60,702 nucleotides of DNA from Methylobacterium aquaticum. GTDB lineage: Bacteria > Pseudomonadota > Alphaproteobacteria > Rhizobiales > Beijerinckiaceae. Both the position numbers and the translations under genes were made by a program. The notes below the pieces were generated by a model. That model did not search any database, was not told the origin of the DNA, and saw nothing but the letters and a program-made list of their open reading frames with translations. Below, piece by piece: positions 20,412-29,905 of the stretch (positions are counted from its first letter, which is position 1; each line of letters starts with the position of its first letter). The stretch is taken from assembly GCF_001043915.1 (NCBI RefSeq), contig NZ_LABX01000002.1, positions 1 to 60,702 on the forward strand. The letters are read 5' to 3'.

Positions 20412-21725
20412 TCAGGTGTTCATCGAGTCGAAGAAATCGCCGTTGCTCTTGGTCTGGCGCAGCTTGTCGAGCAGGAACTCGATCGCGTCGGTGACGCCCA
20501 TCGGGTTGAGGATGCGGCGCAGGACATAGGTCTTCTTGAGCGCGTCCGGTGGGACCAGCAGTTCCTCCTTGCGGGTGCCGGAGCGGGTGATGTCGATCGC
20601 CGGGAAGATGCGCTTGTCGGAGACCTTGCGGTCCAGGATGATCTCGGAGTTGCCGGTGCCCTTGAACTCCTCGAAGATCACCTCGTCCATCCGCGAGCCG
20701 GTATCGATCAGCGCGGTCGCGATGATGGTGAGCGAGCCGCCTTCCTCGATGTTGCGGGCGGCGCCGAAGAAGCGCTTGGGCCGCTGGAGGGCGTTGGCGT
20801 CGACGCCGCCGGTCAGCACCTTGCCGGAGGACGGCACCACGGTGTTGTAGGCCCGGCCGAGCCGGGTGATCGAGTCGAGGAGGATGACGACGTCGCGGCC
20901 GTGCTCGACCAGACGCTTGGCCTTCTCGATCACCATCTCGGCGACCTGGACGTGGCGGGTTGCCGGCTCGTCGAAGGTCGAGGCGATCACCTCACCCTTC
21001 ACCGAGCGCTGCATGTCGGTGACCTCCTCCGGCCGCTCGTCGATGAGCAGGACGATGAGGTAGCATTCGGGGTGGTTCAGGGTGATCGACTGGGCGATGT
21101 TCTGCATCAGCACCGTCTTGCCGGTCCGCGGCGGCGCCACGATCAGGGCGCGCTGGCCCTTGCCGATCGGCGCCACGATGTCGATGATCCGGGGCGAGAA
21201 ATCCTTGCGGGTCGGTTCCGACAGTTCGAGCTTGAAGCGCTGCGTGGGGAACAGCGGCGTCAGGTTGTCGAAATGGACCTTGTGCTTGATCTTGTCCGGA
21301 TTCTCGAAATTGATGGTGTTGACCTTGAGCAGCGCGAAATAGCGCTCGCCGTCCTTCGGGCCGCGGATCGGCCCCTCGACGGTGTCGCCGGTGCGCAGGC
21401 CGAAGCGGCGGATCTGCGTCGGCGAGATGTAGATGTCGTCAGGGCCCGGCAGATAGTTCGAGTCGGAGGAGCGCAGGAAGCCGAAGCCGTCCTGGAGCAC
21501 CTCGACCGTGCCGGCGCCGATGATCTCCACGTCCTTGGCAGCGAGCTGCTTCAGGATCGCGAACATCAGCTCCTGCTTGCGCATGGTCGAGGCATTCTCG
21601 ACCTCGACCTCCTCAGCGAAGGCGAGCAATTCGGTCGGCGTCTTCGACTTGAGATCCTGAAGCTTCACCTCGCGCATGGCGGGGGCGGCCGGGGTCTCGA
21701 TCGGGGCGAGAGTGTCTTCGATCAT
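20412..21725 (-). CDS. rho: Transcription termination factor Rho
   Basis: Rho is the hexameric RNA helicase that ends transcription at rut sites. The 437-residue protein has the N-terminal helical domain ([19 protein letters not shown]), the RNA-binding cold-shock-like domain ([20 protein letters not shown]), Walker [13 protein letters not shown], Walker [14 protein letters not shown], and the Q and R loops ([11 protein letters not shown]). It ends with the [19 protein letters not shown] tail common in the class. The ATG at 21725 gives the usual length. It has a long leader (21726-22080) with no other gene, consistent with the autoregulated leader known for rho elsewhere. Confidence 0.98.
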   Translation of the reverse strand: MIEDTLAPIETPAAPAMREVKLQDLKSKTPTELLAFAEEVEVENASTMRKQELMFAILKQLAAKDVEIIGAGTVEVLQDGFGFLRSSDSNYLPGPDDIYISPTQIRRFGLRTGDTVEGPIRGPKDGERYFALLKVNTINFENPDKIKHKVHFDNLTPLFPTQRFKLELSEPTRKDFSPRIIDIVAPIGKGQRALIVAPPRTGKTVLMQNIAQSITLNHPECYLIVLLIDERPEEVTDMQRSVKGEVIASTFDEPATRHVQVAEMVIEKAKRLVEHGRDVVILLDSITRLGRAYNTVVPSSGKVLTGGVDANALQRPKRFFGAARNIEEGGSLTIIATALIDTGSRMDEVIFEEFKGTGNSEIILDRKVSDKRIFPAIDITRSGTRKEELLVPPDALKKTYVLRRILNPMGVTDAIEFLLDKLRQTKSNGDFFDSMNT

Positions 21726-22080
21726 GGGATATCGGGGTGCGGGGGCGAAGCGGGGAGCGTCATGTCAGGACAAGTCCGGCTGCCGCAGGGCGCGGCACTG
21801 AGCGGAAGCAACGGGGTGGCCGAGACGGGCACCGGTCGCGAAATCGTCGCCTGATTGTCCCGGAGGTCGCGCGGAGGAACCGAAGGGTCCTGGATGCGAC
21901 GTGACGTGACGATGGAGGAGGGAACGACTTTATGTAGCGGGTCCTCGTCGTCGACTCAAGTCCCCGATCGGGGAAATGTGGTGAACGGCGCGGCGTGATG
22001 ACACCGCAGGAGAGGGAGGCTCCAGCGTCGGCGTCCCAAGCAGGGTGAACGATCGGCGCAGTCGTCGTACCGCCGCATGA

Positions 22081-22252
22081 ACACCAACGCTCGAAGATGC
22101 CGACGCATCGATTCGATCTCGGGCAGGCCCGGGATCGGCGGGGCCGTTGACTTCATCTCGAATTTTCGATGTCAAGCCCAGATGTCCGGGACCTTGGGCT
22201 TGGCGAAAATTCGAGAACGGCACCAAAGGTCGTTTTCAACGACCGTTGGTAT
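22081..22252. repeat. 172-bp structured dispersed element, copy B
   Basis: Same length and orientation as copy A at 2615-2786 and highly similar across its span. The left end reads ACACCAACGC, with two changes from copy A; the right end is CCGTTGGTAT. The interior is a near-perfect stem here: CTCGAATTTTCG pairs with CGAAAATTCGAG, and CAAGCCCA with TGGGCTTG. A second hairpin, GGTCGTT-TTC-AACGACC, precedes the right end. It lies between rho and an MFS gene. Confidence 0.85.
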
Positions 22253-22441
22253 AACATATGGCGTCATCGAATGGATTGACATCCTCCGACTCATTCCGGG
22301 GCCGCGCAGCGGAGCCCGGACTGACCGTGAGAAGCGGACATGAGCGCGCTGATTCTCCACGGGCATCAGCGTCGCAGAATCGTTCCGCCTCACAGAAGAT
22401 GGCCGTTGCGGCAAGCCCATCCCGCCGCTACCCCACTCCCC

Positions 22442-23659
22442 ATGCCCCCCTTCCTCACGGCCAACCTGCGCTGGCTCGCGGCCGGGTTCCTGCTCCTGTT
22501 CTGCGGCTGCTTCGGCCAGACCTTCGTGGTCGCCCTGTCGGGCGGGGCGATCCGGCGGGATTTCGGGCTGTCGGACGGGTCGTTCGGGGCGCTCTATGCC
22601 GGCGTCACCCTGGCCGCGGCTTTGGCGCTCGCGGGGCTCGGCGGGCTCATCGACCGCTGGCCGGCGCAACGGGTGGTGAGCCTGGCGGTGGGCCTTCTGG
22701 CAATGGGTGCCGTCGGCCTCGGCCTGTCGCCGAACCTCCTCGTCCTCGCCCCGAGCCTGTTCCTGCTCCGCCTCGCCGGCCAGGGGCTGATGCTTCAGAC
22801 CGCCTACACGCTCCTCGGGCGCTGGTTCTCGGGAGAGCGCGGCCGGGCGGTGTCGCTGTCCGCGCTCGGGCTCAATGCCGGCCAGGCCTGTCTGCCCCTC
22901 GCCTTCGTCACCGCCGCCGCCCTCCTCGGCTGGCGCGGCGCCTGGCTCGCGATCGCATCGCTTCTGGTCCTCGTCGCCCTGCCGCTCGCCCACCATCTCG
23001 TGCGGCGCGAGCGGGTGCCGGAGGAGACCGCGCGCACCGGCCCGGCCGAGGGGGCGACGCGGGCGCAAGCCCTGGCCGATCCCTTCCTCTACCTGTTGCT
23101 GCTGGCGATGCTGCCGCCCTCCTTCATCAGCAACACGATCTTCTTCCACCAGGTGCATCTGGCCGAGAGCCGGGGCTGGCCGCCGGAGGTGCTGGCCGCC
23201 GCCTTTCCGCCCTACGCGGCCGCAACCTTCGTCTTCCTGCTCGTCGCCGGCCGCCTCGTCGACCGGTTCTCCGCCCTGGCGCTGCTGCCCCTCTACCTGG
23301 TGCCGTTCGGCCTCGCCTGCCTGACCCTCGGCGGGGTTGGCGCACCATGGGCGGCCTTCGCCTTCATGCTGCTCTACGGCGTCACCGACGGGATCTCGCT
23401 GACCCTGTTCGGCGCCCTCTGGCCGGAGGTCTACGGCACCCGCCATCTCGGGGCGATCCGCGGCGCCATCGTGGCGATGATGGTGCTCGGCACGGCCCTG
23501 GGGCCGTTCCTGTCGGGCCTGCTCATCGATGCCGGCATGCCGTTCGCCGGCATCGTGACCGGTATGGGGCTCTACTGCCTGGGCATCTCCGGCGTCCTGC
23601 TCCTGGTGCGGCGCCGCTTCCTCGGGCATCTGCGCGGGCGCCACTTCGCCGCCGCGTGA
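22442..23659 (+). CDS. Major facilitator superfamily transporter
   Basis: A 405-residue inner-membrane carrier with about twelve hydrophobic helices. The loop between helices 2 and 3 reads GGLIDRWPAQRVVS, a variant of the MFS motif A. A matching second-half loop reads AGRLVDRFSALALLP. Export or import substrate is unknown. ATG 22442 (MPPFLTANLRWLAAG) places the first helix normally; the ORF could begin at 22340 but that would add 34 polar residues. It is a lone gene convergent with an AAA ATPase; a triple 18-bp repeat spans the junction. Confidence 0.85.
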   Translation: MPPFLTANLRWLAAGFLLLFCGCFGQTFVVALSGGAIRRDFGLSDGSFGALYAGVTLAAALALAGLGGLIDRWPAQRVVSLAVGLLAMGAVGLGLSPNLLVLAPSLFLLRLAGQGLMLQTAYTLLGRWFSGERGRAVSLSALGLNAGQACLPLAFVTAAALLGWRGAWLAIASLLVLVALPLAHHLVRRERVPEETARTGPAEGATRAQALADPFLYLLLLAMLPPSFISNTIFFHQVHLAESRGWPPEVLAAAFPPYAAATFVFLLVAGRLVDRFSALALLPLYLVPFGLACLTLGGVGAPWAAFAFMLLYGVTDGISLTLFGALWPEVYGTRHLGAIRGAIVAMMVLGTALGPFLSGLLIDAGMPFAGIVTGMGLYCLGISGVLLLVRRRFLGHLRGRHFAAA

Positions 23660-23661
23660 TC

Positions 23662-23715
23662 GACCGCTTGGGCCAAGTGGACCGCTTGGGGCAAGTCTAC
23701 CGCTTGGGCCAAGTC
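23662..23715. repeat. Three tandem 18-bp units at a convergent gene junction
   Basis: Units at 23662-23679, 23680-23697 and 23698-23715 share ACCGCTTGGG(C/G)CAAGT with one or two changes each. Each unit has a small internal palindrome (CTTGGGCCAAG). The third unit encodes the last residues of the AAA ATPase (TWPKR). Confidence 0.85.
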
Positions 23716-24857
23716 CAGGATGGCGGGTCGTGGTCCGGCGCCAGAGTCTCGCCGAGGCGCTTGTCGAGGGTGATGCGGGCCGCGCCCTGCCGCTCCAGGG
23801 CCGCCACCAGGGCGGCGGCGTGCGACACCACCAGGACCTGCGTGCCCTCCGCCGCCCGCGCGATCAGCTTGGCCAGCGGCGCCAGCAGGTCGGCATGCAG
23901 GCTGGTCTCGGGCTCGTTGAGGACCATCAGCTCGGGCGGACGCGGCGACAACAGCGCCGCGGCGAGCAGGATGGTGCGCAGGGTCCCGTCCGAGAGCTCG
24001 GTCCCGCGCAACGGGCGCAGCAACCCGTGCTGGCGCAGTTCGAGCGAGAACTGGCCCTCGTTGCTCGCGACCGACAGGGACGCACCCGGAAACGCCTCGG
24101 CGATGGTCGCGTCGAGGGCGCCCCGGTCGCCGATCTCGATGATCGTCTGGATCGCCGCCGCCACGTCGGCGCCGTCGCCGGCGAGCACCGGCGTGCGGGT
24201 GCCGATCTGCGGCCGGCGGGCCGGGGCGTCCTGGTCGGTGCGGAAATGGTCGTAGAAGCGCCAGGCCCGCATCCGCTCGCGGAGCATCAGCACGTCGAGG
24301 GCGTCGCGGGGATCGGCGCCGTGGGTCATCAGGCTGTCGAAGGCGGGAAGATCGTGAAGGGCCTCGGTCCAGGTGCCGGTGCCGTCGCGCAGGCGCACCA
24401 GCGGCCCGCGCCGCTCGGCGAAGACGTTCGCCCGCCCGACGATCGGCCCGGTCCAGACGCTCTCGGCCTTGATCTCCGGGTCCTGGGAAAAGAACGTGCC
24501 CTCATAGGACGGCGCCGGCAGGCCGAGGGCGATGGCGTAGCCGACATCGTCGTTGGAGAAGCCGAGCTTCAGCTCGACGGGATGGCGCCGCACCGTGCCC
24601 TCGACCCGGCGCGTCCCGGTCAGGACCTGGCGCCCGAACGTCTCCGGCCCGGCCCACAGGGCCGAGGCGAAGCCGCCTTCCCGGGCAAGCGACGGAATCG
24701 CTCTCCCTTGAGCGACCTCGGCGAGGAGCCGAAGTGCGCGGTAGAGGCTCGACTTGCCGCTGCCATTGGCCCCCGTCACCACGGTCAGCCGGTCGAGGCC
24801 GAGCACGATGTCGCGCAAGCTGCGGTAGCCGGAGATGGCGAGGCGGTGGATCGGCAT
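23697..24857 (-). CDS. AAA ATPase, RecF/OLD-like ABC-type fold
   Basis: A 386-residue soluble ATPase. The start MPIHRLAISGYRSLRD leads into Walker A TGANGSGKSSLYRAL. The C-terminal half has the ABC-type signature GTELSDGTLRTILLAAALL, Walker B PPELMVLNEPETSLH and an H-loop TQVLVVSHAAALV. This layout matches the AAA_21/RecF-like class that includes DNA repair, overcoming-lysogeny and abortive-infection ATPases; no nuclease domain is attached. The last codons overlap a tandem repeat. ATG 24857 gives the standard N-terminus. Its immediate neighbour is a cysteine-synthase-like gene on the same strand, 67 bases upstream. Function is unknown. Confidence 0.8.
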   Translation of the reverse strand: MPIHRLAISGYRSLRDIVLGLDRLTVVTGANGSGKSSLYRALRLLAEVAQGRAIPSLAREGGFASALWAGPETFGRQVLTGTRRVEGTVRRHPVELKLGFSNDDVGYAIALGLPAPSYEGTFFSQDPEIKAESVWTGPIVGRANVFAERRGPLVRLRDGTGTWTEALHDLPAFDSLMTHGADPRDALDVLMLRERMRAWRFYDHFRTDQDAPARRPQIGTRTPVLAGDGADVAAAIQTIIEIGDRGALDATIAEAFPGASLSVASNEGQFSLELRQHGLLRPLRGTELSDGTLRTILLAAALLSPRPPELMVLNEPETSLHADLLAPLAKLIARAAEGTQVLVVSHAAALVAALERQGAARITLDKRLGETLAPDHDPPSWTWPKR

Positions 24858-24924
24858 GGCGTCTCGTTCGGTTCCCTGTCGACGGCCGACGGTGCAGGAT
24901 CGCGGCAAGCGGACGCCGCCCGCG

Positions 24925-25890
24925 TCAGTATTTCAGGCCCGTGTCGCAGAGCACGGTCACGGCCGTCGCGGCGGCGGCGAGGCGTCCGGACCGCAGCAGT
25001 GCGGCGGCCGCAGCGACGTTGGCGGCGGCTGAGTAGCCGACATGCAGACCTTCCTGCGTCGCGAGCGCCCGGCGCCAGCGATCGACCTCCCGATCGGTCA
25101 CCGGGATGGACAGGTCCATCACGCCGTCGCTCCAATGCGGGGGGACGCTTCCGTAGCTCGTGCCCTGGATGAGGTGGCGAGGCTTCGTGACCGGCAGCCC
25201 CGCCAGGGGCTGGCACCCTTCGGGCTCGACGGCGGCGCAGAGCACGCGGGGGTTGTGCGCGCGCAAGGCGGCGGCCACCCCGAGGAAGGTCGCCCCCGTC
25301 CCCACGGCGGCCACCCAGGCATCGACCCGGCCGGAGGATTGCTCCCAGATTTCCGGCCCGGTCGTTTCCGCGTGGGCGCGCGCGCCGTCCGGCGCATGGA
25401 ACTGGTCGACGTAGAAGCCGCCTCGCTCCGCCGCGATGCGCCGGGCCGCATCCGCCGCCGCGTTCACGTCGGCGCCCGTGACGTGCCCGGGGGCTCCGTC
25501 AACCTGGGGCACCAGCACGACCTCGGCCCCCAGGGCTTCCAGCATCCGCGCCCGCTGGGGACTGTTCCCGGACGACATCGCGACCACGAGCGGATGGCCC
25601 AAAGCCGCGCAGGCTACGGCGAGGCCGGCGCCCATGTTGCCGCTGGTCATCTCGACCACGGGCGCTCCCGGGGCCAGCCGTCCGTCCTCGCGCGCCGCCA
25701 GGATGATGGCGCGGGCCGCCCGATCCTTGACGCTCCCGCCGGGCTGCATGAACTCGGCCTTGGCCAGGAGGCGGCCGGGCCCAGGGTGGACGCGATCGAG
25801 CGCGAGCAGCGGCGTGTTGCCGATCAGATCAAGGGCCGACGGCGTGATCTTCGCGGCCGAGAAAGTCGGGCGTGGCGACGTTGGGTGCAT
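24925..25890 (-). CDS. Cysteine synthase family PLP enzyme
   Basis: A 321-residue fold-type II PLP enzyme. It has LDLIGNTPLLALDRV, the PLP lysine in PGGSVKDRAARAII near residue 55, the substrate loop VEMTSGNMGAGLAVA, and a glycine-rich phosphate-binding loop VAAVGTGATFLGVA. These place it with O-acetylserine sulfhydrylase and cystathionine beta-synthase, but the loop reads TSGNMG where CysK has TSGNTG, so its substrate may differ. No CBS domain is attached. ATG 25890 is the start. An imperfect hairpin repeat lies 12 bases upstream of it, in the leader. Confidence 0.85.
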   Translation of the reverse strand: MHPTSPRPTFSAAKITPSALDLIGNTPLLALDRVHPGPGRLLAKAEFMQPGGSVKDRAARAIILAAREDGRLAPGAPVVEMTSGNMGAGLAVACAALGHPLVVAMSSGNSPQRARMLEALGAEVVLVPQVDGAPGHVTGADVNAAADAARRIAAERGGFYVDQFHAPDGARAHAETTGPEIWEQSSGRVDAWVAAVGTGATFLGVAAALRAHNPRVLCAAVEPEGCQPLAGLPVTKPRHLIQGTSYGSVPPHWSDGVMDLSIPVTDREVDRWRRALATQEGLHVGYSAAANVAAAAALLRSGRLAAAATAVTVLCDTGLKY

Positions 25891-25901
25891 TGCGCGATTC
25901 T

Positions 25902-25940
25902 AAGCAGACTTGCGTTGGCAGGCCAACGCTTCGTCCGCTT
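25902..25940. repeat. Decayed copy of the AAGCAGAC hairpin
   Basis: AAGCAGACTTGCGTTGGC faces GCCAACGCTTCGTCCGCTT. The inner arm (GCGTTGGC/GCCAACGC) is intact, and the outer arm has a three-base interruption and a mismatch. It is the same family as the perfect hairpin at 8042-8079 and sits right after the readable part of the broken small gene at 25945-26144. Confidence 0.7.
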
Positions 25941-25944
25941 AGGA

Positions 25945-26144
25945 CACCGGACGGCGGTGCGACCTCGACCTCGTAGGCTGCGCCATCGCGCCAGACACCC
26001 ACGACCGTGCGTTCGCTGCCCGCAAGGATCCGATCACCGTCGTCCGTCGAGACGGCGCCGGTCACCCTGTGACCCCTGTTCGAGGCCCTGGAAGCGCGTT
26101 TGCGGCTCCTTGCGCCGCATCAGATCGACCGTATCGGCTGTCAT
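25945..26144 (-). pseudogene. Probable frameshifted small DUF4926-like gene
   Basis: From ATG 26144 the minus strand reads [18 protein letters not shown] then QGLEQGSQG. Shifting one frame near 26065 continues [19 protein letters not shown] then [15 protein letters not shown]. The second part carries the TVV-V-DG-AYEVE phrase that I recall from DUF4926 proteins (about 65 residues), and the first part fits their N-terminus, so a single-base frameshift probably broke a small gene. The reading then runs into a hairpin repeat. The function of DUF4926 is unknown; such genes often pair with DUF6883-type partners, none of which is seen here. Family assignment is by eye. Confidence 0.45.
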
Positions 26145-26197
26145 GCGGGGAGGTGACGCCGAGTGGGAGATCCCGCACGGGGATGGGCGGTGAACGT

Positions 26198-27577
26198 CTA
26201 CCCAGCCCCCCGCAACCGCCGCGCCGCCCCGAACCGGTTCAGGAACCGCGGCTCCTTCTCGGGCGCGACCCGGATCACGAGGTGCAGGTCGCCGGAGGCG
26301 TCCTCGCGGCGGTCGAGCACCTCGGCATTCTCGTAGAGCCAGTGCAGCTCCGCGCCTTGCGCCGGCTCCAGGATCACCGCGAAGCTGGTGCGGCTGGCGG
26401 CGATCCGGGCCTCGATCCGGCTCATCAGGCGGTCGATGCCCTCGCCGGTGAGCGCCGAGAGCAGCACCGGCCCGGAGCCTTTCGCGCCGTTCGGCCGGCT
26501 CAGGTTGAGCAGGCGCTCGCGCTCGGCCGCATCGAGGAGGTCGGCCTTGTTCCAGACCTCGATGATGCGGTCGGTATCGGGCTCGATGCCCAGTTCGGCC
26601 AGCACCTGCGCCACGTCGGCGCCTTGCGCCTCCGCGTCCTCGTGGGCGATGTCGCGGACGTGGAGCAGGATGTCGGCCTCGATCACGTCCTCCAGCGTCG
26701 CCCGGAAGGCGGCGATCAGCATGGTCGGCAGGTCGGAGATGAAGCCGACCGTGTCGGACAGGATCGCGGTCTCGCCATGCGGCAGCGTGATGGCGCGGGC
26801 GGTCGGGTCGAGGGTGGCGAACAGCATGTTCTCCGCCAGCACCTCGGCCCGGGTCAGGCGGTTGAACAGGGTCGACTTGCCGGCATTGGTGTAGCCGACC
26901 AGCGCCACGATCGGGTACGGCACCCGGCGTCGGGAGCGGCGGTGCAGGCCGCGGGTGCGGGTGACGGTCTCCAATTCGCGCTCGATCCGGGTCATCCGCT
27001 CCTGGATCATCCGGCGGTCGGCCTCGATCTGGGTCTCGCCCGGGCCGCCGAGGAAGCCGAAGCCGCCGCGCTGGCGCTCGAGGTGGGTCCAGGACCGCAC
27101 CAGCCGGCTGCGCTGGTAGGCCAGATGGGCGTGCTCGACCTGGAGCGTGCCCTCGCGGGTCGAGGCGCGCCGCCCGAAGATCTCCAGGATCAGCCCGGTC
27201 CGGTCGATGACCTTGACGCCCCACGCCTTCTCCAGGTTGCGCTGCTGCACCGGCGAGAGCGCGCAATCCATCACCACGAGGCGGATGCCGTCGGCCTCGA
27301 TCTGGCCGGCGATCTCCTCCACCCGTCCCTTGCCGAGGAAGGTCGAGGGCCGGATCTGCTGGATGGTGACGAGGAGCCGGTCGGCCACGTCGAGCTCGAT
27401 CGCGGCGGCGAGGCCCACCGCCTCGTCGAGGCGGGCGAGCGGCAGCCGCGGCTCGCCATGGGCATCACGCTTCGTCGGGTAGGGGCCGATCACCAGCGTG
27501 CGGGTCTCGGCCGCGATCGCGGCCTCCGGCTCGGCCTGGCGTTGCAGGCGGATCTCGCCCGGTATCCGCGGTTCCAT
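26198..27577 (-). CDS. hflX: Ribosome-associated GTPase HflX
   Basis: HflX splits stalled ribosomes under stress. The predicted 459-residue protein has the N-terminal nucleotide-binding domain ([15 protein letters not shown], the [18 protein letters not shown] region, the linker [19 protein letters not shown]) and a G domain with [15 protein letters not shown] (G1), [14 protein letters not shown] (G3) and NKADLL (G4). The start is chosen as ATG 27577, with GGAGA just upstream; GTG 27622 would add fifteen residues and has no ribosome site. It follows hfq in the classic hfq-hflX order, but a strong terminator separates the two, so it likely has its own promoter. Confidence 0.95.
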   Translation of the reverse strand: MEPRIPGEIRLQRQAEPEAAIAAETRTLVIGPYPTKRDAHGEPRLPLARLDEAVGLAAAIELDVADRLLVTIQQIRPSTFLGKGRVEEIAGQIEADGIRLVVMDCALSPVQQRNLEKAWGVKVIDRTGLILEIFGRRASTREGTLQVEHAHLAYQRSRLVRSWTHLERQRGGFGFLGGPGETQIEADRRMIQERMTRIERELETVTRTRGLHRRSRRRVPYPIVALVGYTNAGKSTLFNRLTRAEVLAENMLFATLDPTARAITLPHGETAILSDTVGFISDLPTMLIAAFRATLEDVIEADILLHVRDIAHEDAEAQGADVAQVLAELGIEPDTDRIIEVWNKADLLDAAERERLLNLSRPNGAKGSGPVLLSALTGEGIDRLMSRIEARIAASRTSFAVILEPAQGAELHWLYENAEVLDRREDASGDLHLVIRVAPEKEPRFLNRFGAARRLRGAG

Positions 27578-27714
27578 CGTGTCTCCGGCTGCTCCCTGGT
27601 CGGTCGGGAGTCCATCGGACACAGGTTGGATGGCGGCGCACGAGAATCAAGCGGCCGGGTGCCTCCACGGCGCGGGATTCGCGCGTCGTCCGTCGAGGGG
27701 GTCGGCGGGTAGAC

Positions 27715-27741
27715 AAAAAACAGGCCGCGCGGTGCGGCCTG
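27715..27741 (-). terminator. Intrinsic terminator after hfq
   Basis: On the minus strand CAGGCCGC pairs with GCGGCCTG (27734-27741 with 27721-27728) around a 5-base loop, followed by six T residues (27720-27715). This is a textbook terminator 73 bases beyond the hfq stop. Confidence 0.9.
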
Positions 27742-27813
27742 GACACTGGCACGGACGCGCCTGCGGGGCTTCTCCCGGAGCCACGCCGCGCGCGCCGGTT
27801 CGGTGGGGTGGAA

Positions 27814-28068
27814 TCAGGCTTTCTCGGCCCCCTCCTCGCCCTGCTCGAACAACTGCACCGGATGGCCGGGCATGATCGTCGAGATCGCGTGCTTGTAGAC
27901 CAGCTGCGAGTGGCCGTCGCGCCGCAGCAGCACGCAGAAGTTGTCGAACCAGGTCACGACACCCTGCAACTTCACGCCGTTGACCAGAAAGATCGTCAGC
28001 GGAATCTTGTTCTTGCGAACGTGATTGAGGAAGGTGTCTTGCAGATTCTGAGCGCGTTCGCCCGCCAT
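27814..28068 (-). CDS. hfq: RNA chaperone Hfq
   Basis: An 84-residue Sm-like protein that binds small RNAs and mRNAs as a hexamer. The Sm1 motif covers [19 protein letters not shown] and [16 protein letters not shown]; the Sm2 motif ends [14 protein letters not shown]. The proximal-face lysine and histidine (YKHA) are present. The short acidic C-terminus ([10 protein letters not shown]) is typical of alphaproteobacteria. It lies downstream of ntrX on the same strand with a 321-base gap. Confidence 0.98.
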
Positions 28069-28389
28069 TCTTCTTGTCCTTTGAACCCGCTGCCAGTCCT
28101 GTCGACGGGTCGGTCCGTGTTGTTGTGTTGCGGGAGGCGCGGCGCGCCGCCCCGGGAGCCGGCCGCCCCATTACACGGTGAAGCTCGCCCGGGCGCAAGT
28201 GCAGACTGGCCGCAGGGAACATCCCCGGGCCGCCGCATCTGGCGCATCCGGCCGCGCCCGCGATCCTGTCGCGCCCCGGCCACAGGCCGCCCTAGCAGAA
28301 AGGCCCGGGCTTGGCACGCAGGAATGTGGAGCCACGGGCGAGGTTCCGGACGCCTGATCGCGGGATTCGTCGTGGGCGGGTCGTCCTCG
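28069..28389. other. Gap between ntrX and hfq
   Basis: 321 bases without a gene. It should hold the hfq promoter and leader on the minus strand. I looked for a sigma-54 site (TGGCACG at 28312 is followed by no TTGC at the right distance) and found no clear promoter or hairpin. Confidence 0.5.
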
Positions 28390-29760
28390 TCAGGCGCCGA
28401 TGCCCAGCGACTTGAGCTTCCGGTGCAGGGCCGAGCGCTCCATGCCGATGAATTCGGCGGTGCGGGAGATGTTGCCGGAGAAGCGGGCGATCTGCGCCAC
28501 CAAATACTCGCGCTCGAAGATCTCGCGCGCCTCGCGGAGCGCCAGGCTCATCAGCTTCTCGCCGCCCGCCCCGCTCGGGGTGGTGGGCACCAGCGCGCCG
28601 ACCTCGCTCGGCAGCATCTCGGTCGTCACCTCGGTCTCGGGATCTCCTTGCGTCAGGATCATCAGCCGCTCGACGTTGTTGCGGAGCTGGCGGACGTTGC
28701 CGGGCCAGTCGTGCGATTGCAGCACCGCCATGGCGTCGGCGGCGATGCGCCGCTGCGGCAGGCCGGTGGCGGCCGAGATCTGCTCCATGAAGAACGCGAT
28801 CAGCTCCGGCACGTCCTCGCGCCGCTCGGCGAGCGAGGGCACCCGGATCGGGACGACGCTCAGGCGGTGGAAGAGATCCTCGCGAAAGCGCCCGCCGGCG
28901 ATTTCTTCCGCCAGGTCGCGCGACGAGGACGAGATGATCCGCACGTCGACATGGACCCTTGTGGTGCCGCCGACGCGCTGGAAGTTCTGGTCGACGAGGA
29001 CCCGCAGGATGCGGTTCTGGGTCTCGCGGGGCATGTCCGCGACCTCGTCGATGTAGAGGCTGCCGCCATGGGCCTCCTCGAGCGCGCCGACCCGGCGCGG
29101 CTTGCCGTCGGCCGCCTCGACGCCGAACAGCTCGGCTTCCATCGTGTCGGGGGTGATCGTGGCGGCGTTGATCACCACGAAGGGCCCGTTGGCCCGCGAC
29201 GAGGCGGCGTGGATGGTGCGGGCCGAGAGTTCCTTGCCGGAGCCGGGCGCCCCCGAGATCATCACCCGGGCGTTGGTGGGAGCGACGCGCTCGACGGTCT
29301 GGCGCAGCTGGTTGGCCGCCACCGAGGCACCGACGATCCGGCTCGCCTGGCCGGAGCGGGCCTTGAGGTCGCGCACCTCGCGCTTGAGGCGCGAGGCTTC
29401 CAGCGCCCGCTCGGCGACCAGGATCAGCCGGTCGGCCTTGAACGGCTTCTCGATGAAGTCGTAGGCGCCCGCCTTGATCGCCGAGACCGCGGTCTCGATG
29501 TTGCCGTGGCCCGAGATCATCACCACCGGCAGGTCCGGCGCCTGGGCCTTGATCACGTCGAGCACCTGGAGCCCGTCGAGGCGCGAGCCCTGGAGCCAGA
29601 TGTCGAGGAAGACGAGATGCGGGCGGCGCGCCTCGATCGCCGCCAGCGCCTCGTCGGAGGAGCCGGCGGTGCGGGTGCGGTGGCCCTCGTCGTCGAGGAT
29701 GCCGGCGACGAGCTCGCGGATGTCGGCCTCGTCATCGACGATCAGAATGTCGGCGCTCAT
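28390..29760 (-). CDS. ntrX: Nitrogen-related response regulator NtrX
   Basis: A 456-residue NtrC-type regulator paired with the sensor NtrY. The receiver carries Asp53 (HLVFLDIWLQG) and IEKPFKADRL. The AAA+ domain has Walker A SGAPGSGKELSARTIH and Walker B SLYIDEVADMPRE, and a C-terminal Fis-type helix-turn-helix (NISRTAEFIGMERSALHRK). The sigma-54-contacting GAFTGA loop is missing: after ELFGVE the chain goes to GKPRRVGALEEA. Alphaproteobacterial NtrX proteins lacking this loop are known, and they are thought to work with housekeeping polymerase. ATG 29760 is the start. It follows ntrY by 145 bases. Confidence 0.94.
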   Translation of the reverse strand: MSADILIVDDEADIRELVAGILDDEGHRTRTAGSSDEALAAIEARRPHLVFLDIWLQGSRLDGLQVLDVIKAQAPDLPVVMISGHGNIETAVSAIKAGAYDFIEKPFKADRLILVAERALEASRLKREVRDLKARSGQASRIVGASVAANQLRQTVERVAPTNARVMISGAPGSGKELSARTIHAASSRANGPFVVINAATITPDTMEAELFGVEAADGKPRRVGALEEAHGGSLYIDEVADMPRETQNRILRVLVDQNFQRVGGTTRVHVDVRIISSSSRDLAEEIAGGRFREDLFHRLSVVPIRVPSLAERREDVPELIAFFMEQISAATGLPQRRIAADAMAVLQSHDWPGNVRQLRNNVERLMILTQGDPETEVTTEMLPSEVGALVPTTPSGAGGEKLMSLALREAREIFEREYLVAQIARFSGNISRTAEFIGMERSALHRKLKSLGIGA

Positions 29761-29905
29761 GGCTTGTCGGGCCTCCCCGCGACGCGGGCGGCGGGCCTGA
29801 CGGCCGCGCGGCACCCCGTGCTGTGACGAATGTGGCGGTGTCGAAAATGGCGGTGATCACGGCGGCGATCCGGAGGGCGCCGCTCCCGGCAAGGGAGGGC
29901 CGGCG

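Noticed and set aside
28305..28330. A TGGCAC sequence suggesting a sigma-54 promoter for hfq
   Set aside because: It is on the wrong strand for hfq, and no TTGC element follows at the right distance.
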